DNA from: Oreocharis arfaki
Taxonomy: Eukaryota > Chordata > Aves > Passeriformes > Paramythiidae
NCBI GenBank assembly: GCA_013398015.1
Contig: VZRR01013707.1
Coordinates: forward strand, 496,390 to 560,389
Direction: 5' to 3'
DNA: 64,000 bases
Part shown: piece by piece, positions 22,936 to 35,900 of the stretch
Numbering within the stretch: position 1 is the stretch's first letter
Layout of the letters: each line of letters begins with the position of its first letter
The notes under the pieces: generated by a model
The model's input: the letters and a program-made list of their open reading frames with translations, nothing else
Database searches by the model: none
Told to the model about the DNA's origin: nothing
Made by a program: the position numbers and the translations under genes

Positions 22936-25729
22936 TCCAAGGAGCTACCCATTGTGGGGCCACTAGTTACAAAAATTCATAAATAAGGCTGCGTGAGCAA
23001 CAGCAAAAGTAAAATAAAATGCACCCTTGATCGCGGACTTCTACAGCAGAAAACAACTTGTTATGAATGGATTTCTCTTTGTAAACAGAAAAGTCAAAAT
23101 GGCACTGTGACCTGTGTAACTGCAACGAGAGAAAACATTTTTTAATTGACACATACTTCAGCAATTGGCCGGGGCCCTGCTGTCGGGCTGTGCTGAGCCC
23201 TGTGCTCAGCTTTTACTCAGCTCAGTAACAACGCCAGGGACCTGGCACCACCTCTTTGCAGAGTAGTCTCTGGACTGCAGATGCCTGGAAGCCAAATGTT
23301 CTGAAAACGTGAACGGTGCCCTCCCCTTGTAGGAGGATGGCTATCACATGTGCTCATGTAACTCAGAGCCGACACGATGTAGTGACAGTAGATTATAACG
23401 CTGTTTCAGATTCTGAAATCAGAGATATGGATTCCAAAATTAGGATAAGGTACAGCCACTTCTAAGCCTTCTCCACAAAATGCCCATGTTTAAAGACTGT
23501 TGGCAGCACTCTTAACAAACAGAGACACGCATGTATGTGACAGGATCCTGCGCGCAGGCGACTCGCTCCAACTGCCATCAGTGACTCACAGCAGGAGCCT
23601 TCAGCAGATGGCACAAGATATCAGCCCAGCTTCCTGGTTCAGAGGCCAAATGAGGGCTGTGTTTACTGCCCAGTAGCTATGAGAGAAGATGCTCCATGAA
23701 CATAGCTGCAGGGTATGGACAGAGAGCTAATGCCAACGCAACACCATCTGCTCTGGAAGCTGCCTTGGCATCTGCTTGGGAAACAGAGTCTTCACTTGCC
23801 TTGACTTACCTTGGTGCCAGGGAAAATTATTTTTATTATCAGCTGCCAGACAAAGACGAGGCAGAGGAGAACAGGTTACCTCTTCCTGCCTACTCTGTTG
23901 CTGTCTTTGAGACAGCTCTTGTAGCAGTGGCTAGGGTCTCTTAGTCATGTCATACAAGTCATTTTAATGACAGTCATTTTGCCCCATTCCTGAATGCCTG
24001 TTCCAGGGAAATGGAAGCAAACATTTTAAGGGACAGTATGAAAATTCTTTATAACCTACCCATTCTAATTTGCCACTTGAATTCATCAGCCTACCCCATG
24101 TCTGAAGTCAAGGTACAAGAATGTGATTTATAAGATTACTATAAACGCAACACAACACCTACATGGCTACCAATCAGTCAGCAGGACATTAAGTTCTGAG
24201 GAAAATAGAAAACAATACCACTCTTATATCCTTATTGGCTCATTATTTCTGAATGACAGAACCTTCCCTTTAAGATAAATGCACAGAGCTTGAGGCTGTG
24301 TCTAGAAACATCAACCTACTGTTTATAATACAGTGCCCGTTTGGTATCCATAGGGAACAACAGACATGTCTAGGCAAAGCTATTTACAGAAGTCGAGATG
24401 AAGAAAGTAAAGATGTCAAGCTAAAGCACACTGAAGCCTTGTATGGAAGCACTCCTTCAGAAGTACAGCAGCTTCTGTTTGCTTAGCTTAATTCCCCCTC
24501 AAAGGGATTAAGTTAAACCCAAAAAGATACTTTTATTTTTTAATAAGAGCATCTACAAAGTGATTTTATGTTCTTTAATGTTATAGCAGTAATTAATTTC
24601 TCTTAGCCATCCTTGTATGGTCTGAGATTACAGAACACTTGGTTGCTACCATTCTCTGGCTATGTATGCTGTATGTTGCAGCTACTGGAAAATAACTCAT
24701 GAGGTGCACAAAGCCAGGCAAGACTTCTCTGCAAGTCCAAGCTGTCCTCCTTCTGGAACAAGAGAAAACTGTGGCAGAGTACTCAAGAGGTGACTCCTGA
24801 TGGTCACACAGTTGCTTGCCTTGTCACTTCAGCAGAACCATGCACCACCACAGGGGTCCACATCTGCAGTGAAATGTATTTTTTAAGCTCTGGAAGACTT
24901 CCACTTTCTGACAATTTTTTTCCCCTGCAGGACTAGTTAAACCCACAGGATTATTTTTTTTATGTCACAAAGAAAGGGGAGACAAGATAATTAAACCTGC
25001 AAAATCCTACATGAATCATGATCTGGGATTCATGCTAGTGTAGTATATTCAAAACCATGACCTGGGAATGACTCCTAATATGGAAAGCTGCTACTTTTAA
25101 TTTTCTTCTCCTTGGTAGCAGGATGTATGTAGAAAGTAAGCTAGTAATAGCAGGGAGATAATCAGATATTAAAAAAAGCTACTGTAAATGTACATTAAAA
25201 GTGCCAGCCTGCAAGATCATTAGGCTGCATTCTATACGAGGGCTGATTATCTTGCCCCAATATCCCCCAGAGGATACTATGTTTTCTAAACCCCAAAGGG
25301 CTTGCTTCTGGAATTCAAGCAATGCCACAACAGGAAAGTGAGATATTTCTCAATGCCTATTGACTCAGTGTGACAGCACAACACTATTGAAAAAAAATAT
25401 GTCCAGAGTAACTGAAAATACATGGAAATTAAAAAATTTCGCCAACTCTTCATCAAGACACATACAAAACTTACAAGAAGTAATTTGACCAGTATATTCT
25501 GAGACCACAGTTTGCTTCCATCCTGCCATTCTTTTCCATTACTACACTATAACCTTCGCCTTCTTATGGAACTTTCAATTTATGAACTTTCGTTTTACAG
25601 TGAAAACACCTACAATTAGTCCCTAAGTGTAACAAGTTGCCATTCATTCCATTCAGTTTTTATTTACTCTATTGGTCAAAGATAAGCAGTTCTCCAGCTG
25701 ATCCTTCTGTGCACTATAATGCTTCTCAG

Positions 25730-25900
25730 TTTTGCACTGTTGGCAAATTTCATTCATATACACATACTTTTTTTTTACATAAGCCATTAATGAAAACATT
25801 TGATGAGAGCACTCTGAAGATCAACCTTGTAGGAACCCCTTGCTAAACTGTGTCACACTCAGACTACCTGTCAGCTCCTCTTCAGCTAGTTTACTGCTAT
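25730..25900 (-). mobile_element. Ancient CR1-type LINE fragment (ORF2 region)
   Basis: The plus strand reads GGCAAATTTCATTCATATA, then CATTAATGAAAACATTTGAT and GATCAACCTTGTAGGAACCC, then CTTGCTAAAC. This matches in order the reverse complement of the CR1 coding stretch for the phrase around GCAAATTT, TTGATAAA-ATGTT and GACCCCTGNGGNACCCCACT. It may extend back to about 25480. Diverged, no open frame. Confidence 0.6.
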
Positions 25901-27049
25901 CACTAAAAAGTAGATTATGGCCCAGATTTGTTAATAATTTGCCACGAGGCAAACAGGGCTCTGCTGACGGCGTAACACAGAGGAGATCTGACGACATTAT
26001 GGGAACCCATCTCCAAACTCCTCTCTCAAACAAGCTAGAGAGTGATTTTTCTGACACTAACGGCTTCTCCAGTCTCTGGACACAGCCAAAAAAGCTCTGC
26101 CAGAAACAGGCATATATAATTCCTGCATTATTTATGATTTGTTCCTTTTCAGTTTTCATCACCAGGTTGTGCAAGTTCCAGGTACATGCATGCAGAGCCC
26201 CCCAGCAGCCCCAGACTCCAGCCTCTCAGGGCTGAGTCTTCCTGCACACCCATCCCATTCTCTGCCAGCCCAACTGGCATTCTGCTTTTCAGGAGAAAAT
26301 GTAATCTCTTCCAGAAATTAGCATACAGGCTTTTCTGGCAACTGAAACACCTTCCTCTTTGGTTACAAAATGGTGAGTTACCAAAACCTGAAGAAAAATA
26401 AAAGATTCTTCTCAGACAGTGGATGCCCTAACTGGAAGATGGTGGCAGAAGCACCTTGCTAAAAGACTGGAAACATAGTAGTCAGTTATTAAAATGACCT
26501 GCTCACTGGTTAAGTGTTTATTCTGGCTGCACCACAAATTACTGTAGACTTATGATCAGTTTGTATCTGTGGAGGTAACAATGAAATGTTGGAATGCTAC
26601 TTACGGTAAGGTCTCATCAAACAGAGGCACAGATGTGACAGACACACATAGTAAAGGGACTGAACCTTACCAACTCCTCAAGCAGACCAGATTTGAAGGA
26701 GAAAGTTTAACAGAAAAAGCAATATCTGCCATTTCAAGGGTACCTAGACTCCTCTGGTCTTTCAAGTTCTTAATGTTTTACTCCCTTATATATTATTTTC
26801 CTTAAAAAGGGCATTTAAAGAGCCCTTCAAATACACATCATCGCACACACTAGCCAAGGCTGTAAGCACAGCAAGGCAATGAAGAACAGTAATTTTCCCC
26901 TCTAATGCAGAAGCATTAAAATAGCTGTAAGCTACAATAACAGGCATCTTGCACACACTACTTGTCAAACAATGCAAACAACACAATGACTATTTTTGCA
27001 AGCTAACATCTCTGCTTTGCCATGCAGCATTAAAATGCATTTGCCCCAA

Positions 27050-27240
27050 ACCCCCCATTGCCCAAACTGGATGATGGCCCCTCTGCTGGGGCCCCCACAG
27101 AGCAGGAGGCCGTGCTGGGGCACCCCAGCTGGACAGGACGGCTGCGGGCGCTTTGAAGAAAGCCCAGCGGGCACGGCCTGAGCACCGCGGGGCCCAGCAG
27201 CACGGCTCAGCACGGCTCAGGACACACAGCCACAGGCAAT
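27050..27240. other. GC-rich patch in intron 4
   Basis: A stretch of about 190 bases, clearly GC-richer than its surroundings, with several CpG and a short repeat of CAGCACGGCT. No element or exon was recognised. Its nature (regulatory element or old insertion) is unknown. Confidence 0.5.
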
Positions 27241-30200
27241 CCCAACCCCTGAGACAAGCCTGGCCAAAGCTTCTCTGTTAATGCTACAACAGGGGAAAAT
27301 GGTACCTAGCATCTGGTATGTCCCCATTCGTGTTGCTCGATGCTATCATATGAACATGCTGCAAGGCTGAAGCAAAAAGCAGCGGTTTATGCTGTAAGCA
27401 CTCTCGCTGTAATTTTGTGCCCGTAATACACATGCTGTGTTTACACCACCATACTAAAGAATTTTAGATTTTAAGGACTGCCTATGAAATGCAGCCCCTT
27501 CTAGTCATATTTAAACATGCCCTCAAAAATTTCTGGTATCTATCTACCACATCTCTATCCGTGCAAGTTTTCTGACAGGGGATCTGAATTATTTCCATGG
27601 CTTTATTTTTTCAGAAAGCAATTTTCTAGGAAGTCACACAATTGTCCAATGTTTTGGGGGAATACAAGCAGAAATATTTATTTCTACACACTCTGAAGAG
27701 AAGAACTGAAACATTTTATTGAGAAAATATCACTGAATAGATATCAGATTTTCCTTCTGAGGGTGAAAAATCCAGCAATGTGAATTACTCAGCACTATAG
27801 CTATTTTTTGGCCTTTCATCTCCCTGACTGCATCAGTGACAGAACGACAACCAAAAAAAGAGGGAGAGAGAGAGATAAAAGGACACAGAGATATACTGCA
27901 ACAACATTAGGTATACACACAGGTTGAGTATTGATGTGCTATGAGCATAGCATGATCTGGAATGACACAATCAGGAAAAGGCAATGTCGAGAAGGGTTTT
28001 TCTCTTTCTTATTAATTGATTATTCTCTTTGCTACCAGAGGAAATTCAGGCCAACACTGCTGCTTTCCTAGTAGAGGCATGATGTACAGTAAAGAAGGGT
28101 GTGGGGGAAAAAACTGAAAAAATTCAAACATCTCCCTCTTTTTGTTTTTCTTAGCCATTGCACACTACTGCTGGTTTAATAAGAAAGTCTTAGGTGTTGC
28201 CTAACTGTGCCAAATTAACAAGAAGCCTCTCCTCTGCAGCAGCTAAATGCTAGCACCCTGCAAAAACATGTGTAACATGTTTCCCCTTCACAATAGTCTA
28301 ATATATTAATAATTATGCAGAAACCAAATGTAATGCAACTTCCTCTTATGATGAAAAGGTATGGTAAACTGAGGACTCTTCTCCCAGTAAAAACCCCTTT
28401 GCTACTTAAAAGTGGTATTTTTATGGTATGAATGTTTTTCCATTCCCCTGCCCCCCTCTCCTCTTCAAAGCATCCTCAGTAATGGCAGAAGATCCATATG
28501 TATTTTACAGCACAGGAAGTTTTACGGGGAGAGGAGTGGGAGGAGTAGCAAAAGTAGTTATCAACTCCACACGGCGTATGAGCCAAGGCAGGATCTGCTT
28601 CCCAGACACATTCATGCCTGTAACGTTCCCGAACTGCTGGGTGTACGTACAGCTGCCTTCACACAGTGGCTCAGAGCTCCTGTCTTCTCCCATATTGCTG
28701 ATAGCACAACAGCAGCACTGATGGTTTGCGTGTCCGTGCAGTCTTCTTGCACAGAGAAATTAAAGGGGGAATATGTACGCATTTTAAAATACACCTCTCC
28801 AGTAAGAAGGCCAAGAACAGAGGAGGCCATTTTGCTGTATAAACAGGCTTGCTCAAAGCCTGCAGCTGGCAGTGGATGGCAGATGGACATTTTCTTTCTG
28901 TCACCATTTCTCCCACCAAAGCAGCAAGAGAGATGTTGCCAGGCCGCCTCTGTCTCTGCCTACAGCCCAAGACAAATTGCACAGAGGTGGGTGAAGAGCA
29001 GCATGTTGAAGCAACTGATTGAAACCTGGCTCCTTTCTGAAATACCTCTTCAGCTTCTGCTTAAGAATATGCTGCATAGCAGAGTGCATATTTTGTGATT
29101 TATTCATAAGTTTCACCCTTTTACTAGCTATTTTTAAATAAGTATCTAAGCAATCTGCACAATCCCTAAAATCTAGTATAATAATTATATTACTAGTTAC
29201 GATAAACAATTCCCACAGTAATTGAAGGTAATAAATCACTATCATGGAAATTTCTTGTAGTTGCAGTAAGATTTTCAAAACATTCGATGTAAAACCAGAG
29301 CTCAGTTCCTCAAATGCAAAACGGATACTGCCAGCCTTTTCAGAAATTGTTCAACAGACAAACAGAGCTCTCCAATGCAGTGACAGATCGGCTGAAAAAT
29401 ACTGACTGGTCAGAGGAAACCAGATTTATTTTTAAACAGCTACTGAGTACTGAAATCAGCCTCACTCACTGCCTGGTATTAAAGCGTACTTGGCAGCCTG
29501 CACTTTTCCAAAAATCTTTTGGTAACTGAACTTTTATGATAATGTCCCCATGGCTGTGCCCACCAGGCTCTTCTGACATTTTGTCACAGCAGCTGCTTCC
29601 CTCCCTGCCAATACCACACACTCAGATGCAAGAAAACAAGCAAAAACTTTACATCCCCTTTCCTAGCATGCTTCCATACGAGTGCTGCCTGGAGAACTCT
29701 TGGAGCAGTGGAATAGTAGGGGACAGAAGAGCCCACCTGTACGGCCCGGCCACCCCTGCGCCCCTGCCCACGGGTATGTAAGGTACAGGGCAGCACGGAG
29801 AGGGAAACTCACCACTCCAGCAGCAACCCCTCTCCTTTGCAGTACAGTGTTTGCAGCCCCTTTCACTCCCAATTCAGCTCACCTCGAGTATCAAGCTCAG
29901 TGCAGCAATGACAGTTCTCTGCTTAAAGCAGATTTGAGAATACTGAGCAAGGCAGTGATAGCCATCCCTGACCCTGGCTCAGCATCTAAACGAAGGGCAA
30001 ATAATCTCTGGGACCCTTGAGGCTGGGAGCTGTTTTACTCAGAACATTTTCTGATCCTTCCTCTGAAAGACCTGATCCTCCCATCACTTCCCCATTCAAT
30101 TAAACAGTACTTAGATATGAAGAGCCACTGATTTCAATCATTTCCTTCCTTGATTAAGGCTTGCTCATCAGGAACAATGCAGTGACGGGGCCTGGATGGA

Positions 30201-31361
30201 TTAACTTAGCTAACTTGCATATATATCTTAATGCAGACAAATGGGTTGTTTTGTTCTTATTAATATCAGCTACTATCTTTATTTCTGCTTTGACTCATAT
30301 TCTGAATCTCAGTCAAGCAAGACTTCTTGACTGCAGAGCAGAGCTGACTGAGAAATTAGTCTTTACAATTTAATGGAACACCTAAGTGTTTGCCTCAGTC
30401 TGATAATGTATGCAGACTATTATCTTGACAGTAGTGGAAGAGCAGACTTCCTATCTGCAAATGACAGAAGGGGATAAACCGAAGGAAACATGCATCTTCA
30501 GCTATCCAGTGAATAAAGGACTGCTTTGCCCATTTCCATTTCCACTTTCACGCTGCAGAAATTAATCCATCTGTTTCAAAGTATTTAGATGATCTCAGAC
30601 TTAGTAAAACAATTTGGGGGACTTCTTTTAATAAAATGTAAACTTCGAACAAAATTTTACCTAGTATTTACCTGACAGGCAAATTTAGAGTTTGCATTTT
30701 GTACCACGTATTATACTGCACACTATATGTAATCTACAGTAACTGATACAAAAACTATAGCTGACATCCACAAAATAAGTCCTAACAAATAGAGGGTCCT
30801 CCAAAAAATCTCCTATGTTGCATGCAAACAACAAAACACTTCTGCAAAGGCTGTGGGACATTTCACACAAGACAACAGCAACAAATAGCATCTTGTAGTC
30901 ACCATGCCAACAAACATACAGAGAAAGAAACCCACAACTGGTGACTAGATATTTGGAAATATTATACAATAAATCTTGCTATTCTCAAATTTATAAAGAA
31001 GCTCATAACAAAGCAACAAACTTGGGGTTTAGTACAATGAGAAAAAGCTATCTACCAAAATAATGATTTTCTTCAATAGGCATCAAAAGTAAAGTATATT
31101 TACTAGTAAAAAGAACTACTATGTATATATTTTTCATGGATACCATTTTGATATAAACATTAATGTATTAAATTTGACAACGGAGATTATTTGCCTTGTT
31201 TAAAGCTGAAAGTTAGAAAACATGAAACACGCTTGCCTCAGAACAGTAAAACAAATCACTTGAAAAATCAGTTATCTCTCCATTCACAAAATATGTGAGC
31301 TTGCATTAACATCAAAAGCCAAGCAAATTAAAAAAGAAAAGCATAAAAAGGAAATTCTTAC

Positions 31362-31428
31362 TTTAACTTCCACTGTCTTCCCACCTTGCTCGATATGCCT
31401 CTCAAGATATTCAGAAGACAGCAGGTCA
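31362..31428 (-). CDS. ADAM22: ADAM22 coding exon 4 (prodomain)
   Basis: This 67-base exon encodes part of the prodomain. It starts with T, which completes a codon begun in exon 3 (CA|T, His in human), followed by 22 codons reading [22 protein letters not shown]. Human has [22 protein letters not shown], so only two positions differ. The acceptor is preceded by a long pyrimidine tract ending TTGCAG, and the donor is gtaaga. It ends in phase 0, matching exon 5. It is the most upstream exon I can find; more than 32 kb of intron precede it in the window. The prodomain assists folding and is removed in the Golgi. Confidence 0.95.
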
Positions 31429-32199
31429 CTGCAAGAAGAAGAAAAAAAGAACCATAAGCCTCGTGTATGTGTTCTTGTTCTCCCTCTCAGCAAGCACTGA
31501 TTAAACATTTACATTTGAAAAGGGCAAAACCTGCAGGATACTTTTCCTAAAATGTTCATAAAAATCACTGAAACAACCACTTCCAATGGAGTTACACAGT
31601 GCATGGGATACACTGATTTTTAACAGCAGAAGGTGGGACAAGGAAAATTGAGGGCAGTTTCTGCGTGGAAGGGTCAAAACCAACCACTGACACTGAGGGT
31701 AATTCAAGAGACTTTTCTATTTGCTGCTAAAAGCAAACAGCACAGAAGTTACGTGAACTGCAAAAAAAGCAAAAAAAGCAGAAGGATGGGAAACCAGTAG
31801 GAATCTGAGGGAAAACAGCAGTTGTGTTGGCAGGCTTCAAAGGACACAATGGCACAGCAATGACATGACCTTGTAACACCAACACGGTGAGCTCAGGTCC
31901 ACGCTGCACAGGCAGGCAAAGCTGTACGCCCCGGGAGCTGCAGCCCAGGCAGGCTCACAGCACAGGTGTACACACTGCCCGGGAGCCCTGCAGCTTGAGA
32001 GACGCCAGAGGAAAAGGCTCTGGGCAATAGCAATCCCAGACTCCAAGTACACAAGGACTTGGAACAAACACCAAGGAGAAAAAACAATCAGACCTGGGGC
32101 AAAGATATATAAATTAAATGCAGGCTGTATTTACTAAGACACTCGAATTCTAAACCAGTCAAATACTCTTCGTCTCTTCTTCTTTTCTAGTCAGGCAAA

Positions 32200-32250
32200 C
32201 CACAGAATCACAGAATCGGTAAGACTGGAAGAGACCACATTATCTACATC
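32200..32250 (-). mobile_element. CR1 LINE 3' terminus, short
   Basis: The plus strand reads CCACAGAATCACAGAATCGG, then TAAGACTGGAAGAGACCACA, the reverse complement of a CR1 3' terminus with its octamer-type tail. Similarity fades after about 32250, so only the tip of the element is recognisable. Confidence 0.8.
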
Positions 32251-32739
32251 ATATATTTCACTAAGCATGTTCAAAGACTACAAAATTTTACTGAGATTAA
32301 ATCTGTATGGAGTCTTGCTATTGTCCCACCTAAGTGGCAATTAAGCTAGAAAAGATGAAGAATTGGTAAAGAAAACCGGACAAGAGGCAGGTTGGCCACT
32401 GGGACAGGAGGCAGTGAGCACACACCTGCTCAGCAGAAGAGGCAAACATTGAGTATTTCTCCTTCAGACAGCAAAGCACCTGAGCTTAGACATGAACTGA
32501 CCTGTTGAGAGAGGGCAGGAACAGAAGAGCAGCAGCCAGGGCAGCGGCTGCTCAGCTTTCCACAGCTTTACCCTGGTCAAACAGGCAACAGGACCATGGA
32601 CGTTCTTGCTCACAGAGACATCAGTGACTGCCCTGAGTGAGCCCCAAGCAGGACAAGGCTGGAAGAAGGGGTCCTCCAGTATCAGCCCTAAAAACTGCTG
32701 GCTTGCAATTTGCATTAATTACCCAGGTACAAAACCCAG

Positions 32740-32920
32740 GAGCATTTCAATGAAATATGCTGACAACATTAAATTGGAAAGTATGGAGAATAAAAGGGAT
32801 TGAAAAAACTCCCATAGGAAAGACCTGAATGATCTTCAGGACTGGATATTAGAAATAGGATCAAATTCAATTGTACAAACAGCAAATTTATGCACTTAAG
32901 GGCTAGAGGGAATTTCTCTT
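32740..32920 (+). mobile_element. CR1-type LINE ORF2 remnant
   Basis: The plus-strand frame encodes MKYADNIKLE, a decayed form of the reverse transcriptase end motif FADDTKLGG. It is followed by a frame-broken LNDLQDWI stretch and, after more breaks, GCACTTAAGGG, like the CR1 KVLHLG codons. The order and spacing fit one old insertion in the plus orientation, opposite to the gene. It is dead: stops and frameshifts interrupt it. Confidence 0.6.
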
Positions 32921-35900
32921 ACTTTTTTTTGGAGGGCCTGGTTTATAAGGAAGAGAGACGTGACCACACTTGTTTCTGGCAAAATGATTTGGCAGATCAA
33001 TAGAATGTCTTCCTGGAAAACACAACTGTCATCCCAGAATACATCAAAGAAGATGTATCTGCAGTCAAACTGAGGTAAGATTAATATCACTGCCCAAAGG
33101 AGACCTCTTTTCAAATACTGCAGACAGGTACTGGACAGCTTTGCTTACAAAGTTCCATTACCTGGAAGCATAGAGAGACTCCTGAAGTCGAGCAAAAAAT
33201 TGAGTTGTGAGGGAATGTGAATGCACTAGAGTTTACACACCAAGATATAAAAGCCACTAATTAAGCTACATAAGATGCTGGCAGAACCTCAAAGGTACAA
33301 GGACTTTCAGTGAGTCAATGTAAAGTAGATGTTAAAAAGTGTAAGGGACAGAGGCAACAAAATGAGGATGCTAACAAATTTCTGAATGGGAGCATCCATG
33401 GGACAACTGTCCACGGAGGTGCGGTTTCCTCAGTCTCAGTGAGTTCACAGCTGGCTGCTGCTGAAAGCAGGAAGTCTCAATGCCCCCTCAGGAGCAAACA
33501 CTGAACCTACCTTGTGTCAGCTCAAACACCCATCAAAACACTCTTGGTGTCAGCACTGGCACTCGTCAAGGCACACTGGGGAGGGTTCAACAAAACCGTT
33601 TTTTTGCTGCTTTGGGTAACTGAAATCCATTGATAGGTACAACAAGCTCCAGAGCTGATGCAAAGGAGGGAACGAGCAGCTCTTAGCAAGGGTGAAAGAA
33701 AGAGTGAGTGACTCCCTCGGCCACTGCAGAACCACCCTTTAATTCTGGTCATGCCCAGTATCTATACTGATGCTTTGCACAGCGGCCTGCAGATGACCCA
33801 TTATTGAGGAGTACCTAAAAGAGATGCTGCTGAGTTACTGATTACAACACTCTGATTCCCCTTAGAAGTGAATATTAAATATTTAGGATACTCATGCCCT
33901 GGGGGAAGCTCAAAGACTTCTGTAAGGTCTTGTATGTATTTTCCAGATTTAGAAATTTAAACAGATGTTATCTTAAAATGTACTTAGTTTAGCTTGCTGA
34001 AGTTAGTTATATAGTTTCCCAGCACTCACTACACTCTTTCAGCAAAAGTTTATGCTTCCATAAATTTAATAAAGATTCCTTTATACCTTAGGGCTCTACT
34101 TTTATTCATTATTTCACAGGGACTCAGTTAAACTAATGTTGTCCTCCTTATCTGATGGACACAAAGGTTTTCGTGCCAAGAAAGATGCAAGAGATTATAA
34201 AATGTAAGATAGTAAAGTAAGTATATAGTACAAAGACTGAGATCAAAAAGAATGGCTTAACTCAGGGAGACTTTACGTTGTATTTGGAGAGATGACAAGG
34301 AGAAGCACAGGTTCTTCGTATGTGGGTCTGACAAAATTACTGGGTTTTAACAGATACTGATGTTAATGTTCTAATCTTCTGGAAGATCGTATGTTATGTT
34401 CTCAAAAATCTGGAAATTATGTCTGGCATGAGAAAACAAAGACATTGATCATTCTCTGCCTCGTACAACACAATAATTAGAAGGTAACAAAAGAGGTCAG
34501 TAAGCTCAAAACTAATTAAAAAGAACCTTTTCTGGCACAGCTGCTGATTACAATGTGCAATGTATTGCAGGAAAGCATGGACACTAGAGGTCTGTACTGG
34601 TTCAAGCTGGGAACGGACAAGTTAGTGGACGTAACTGGGAGCTGCCAAACACACAGACACTGTACCTGACTCAGTGATGGAGTCCCAGAAAAGGGCTCTG
34701 GAGAAGCCTCATACATGCTTGCCCAGCTCTTCTACTTCTCCCTCACCATCGGCCCTGGGCTACTGGGACTGGGCAGTTGGCCAAGCGCCCCTCTGACCTG
34801 ACCTGGGCTGCTCTGCCTGCACCCTGGAAGGGTCCTGTTTCTCCTCAGGGTTACACAGGGTCCAGTGGCATTCAGCTCCAGGGTTGCTGATGGTCAGTCA
34901 GCTGCTCTTCTCCCACCCACCACCCCAGTGAGGGACATACCCAGGCTGTTCAAGTTGAATTTACTTTCAAAGTAGGCCAAAAGAACAATTCCTGAACAGG
35001 TCCTTCCATTCAGTCTTCCTGCTTGGTCTTTACTTTGAGGACAAAAGGGCTGGAAACAGCTGGGGAGTTGCTGGCATTCCCCTGCCCCCTGCAAGGTCTG
35101 TCCCAAGAGCCTTGATTCTCAAAATGAGCCTTTCTGGAAGGCAAACACCATGAGGTCACCTGCCTGCACAGCTCCTTGGGACTGAGTCCACAGCTTGCAA
35201 ACAGACCACAGATCCGAAAGGCAGAGAAATTTTTAAAGCCTATCCTAAGTAACATGACAGGATATGTCTGAGGATATTTTATCAGTATAAAACCCCATAA
35301 ATGAAGCCATGTTATGCTTTATTGTTATGATTCACAGCACTAAAAATATCATAAAAAACACAACACTCTTGAAGATCCAATAACTCAATCAATGCAATTA
35401 AAAACTAAGCAACAACTAACCATTATACACAGTCTTAAAAATCCAGGCCAAAAGATATCACCTCATAGGTGGAATCATGTTTTGTCTGCAGTAACAGTAC
35501 AGCCACATAACTGCATAATTTTAACAGAAGTCCTTACTTTAAAACAAACAAAACTCTAGATTAAAATACTTGTGAAACATGATTAAATTTTTTAAAGCAA
35601 GATAAGACAATCAGCATTAAAATAATACACAATTCAACATAAATAAATAAACACTTTCCTATGGTAGAAATGAAACAGGAATAATTTAGCTTGCCTGCCA
35701 ATCTATCCTAGAAACCATCTTTGTCAGCTTAAGTGGTAGTTTTACTATTAATTATAAATAAAACTCACATGTTAAAAAAAAAGAACAAAACAGATTGGGG
35801 AAAAAAAAAATCTTAGAAACACAAGGAATGGAGAAAATTACAGAGAAAAACCAGCAACACTATAATTGACAATACTGCAGAATGAGATTTTCAGAAACAT

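Larger units (their letters stand above)
17726..31361 (-). other. ADAM22: ADAM22 intron 4
   Basis: Intron of 13,636 bases. It carries the SINE at 20750-20986, a tandem duplication at 22899-22935, an old CR1 piece at about 25730-25900, and GC-richer patches near 19060-19200 and 27050-27240. The two longest open frames of the window (19003-19596 and 28412-29098, plus strand) lie here and show no family features. Confidence 0.85.
1523..31428 (-). other. ADAM22: ADAM22 gene body, ten internal exons (human exons 4-13 equivalent)
   Basis: This span holds ten exons of ADAM22, a neuronal type I membrane protein that acts as a receptor for secreted LGI1 at synapses and has no protease activity. The exons fit in order and in phase: 0 or split codons match at every junction, and every donor is GT (mostly gtaagt-like). 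Identity rests on near-identity of several exons to human ADAM22, for example KYIELMIVNDHLM in exon 9 and REFMKYRRDF in exon 11. ADAM23 and ADAM11 differ clearly at these places. The visible protein corresponds to about residues 109-390 of the human protein, counted from memory. The LGI1-contacting aromatic residues known from the human structure fall in the next exon, which is outside the window. Signal peptide, disintegrin, EGF and membrane segments are also outside. Confidence 0.97.
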
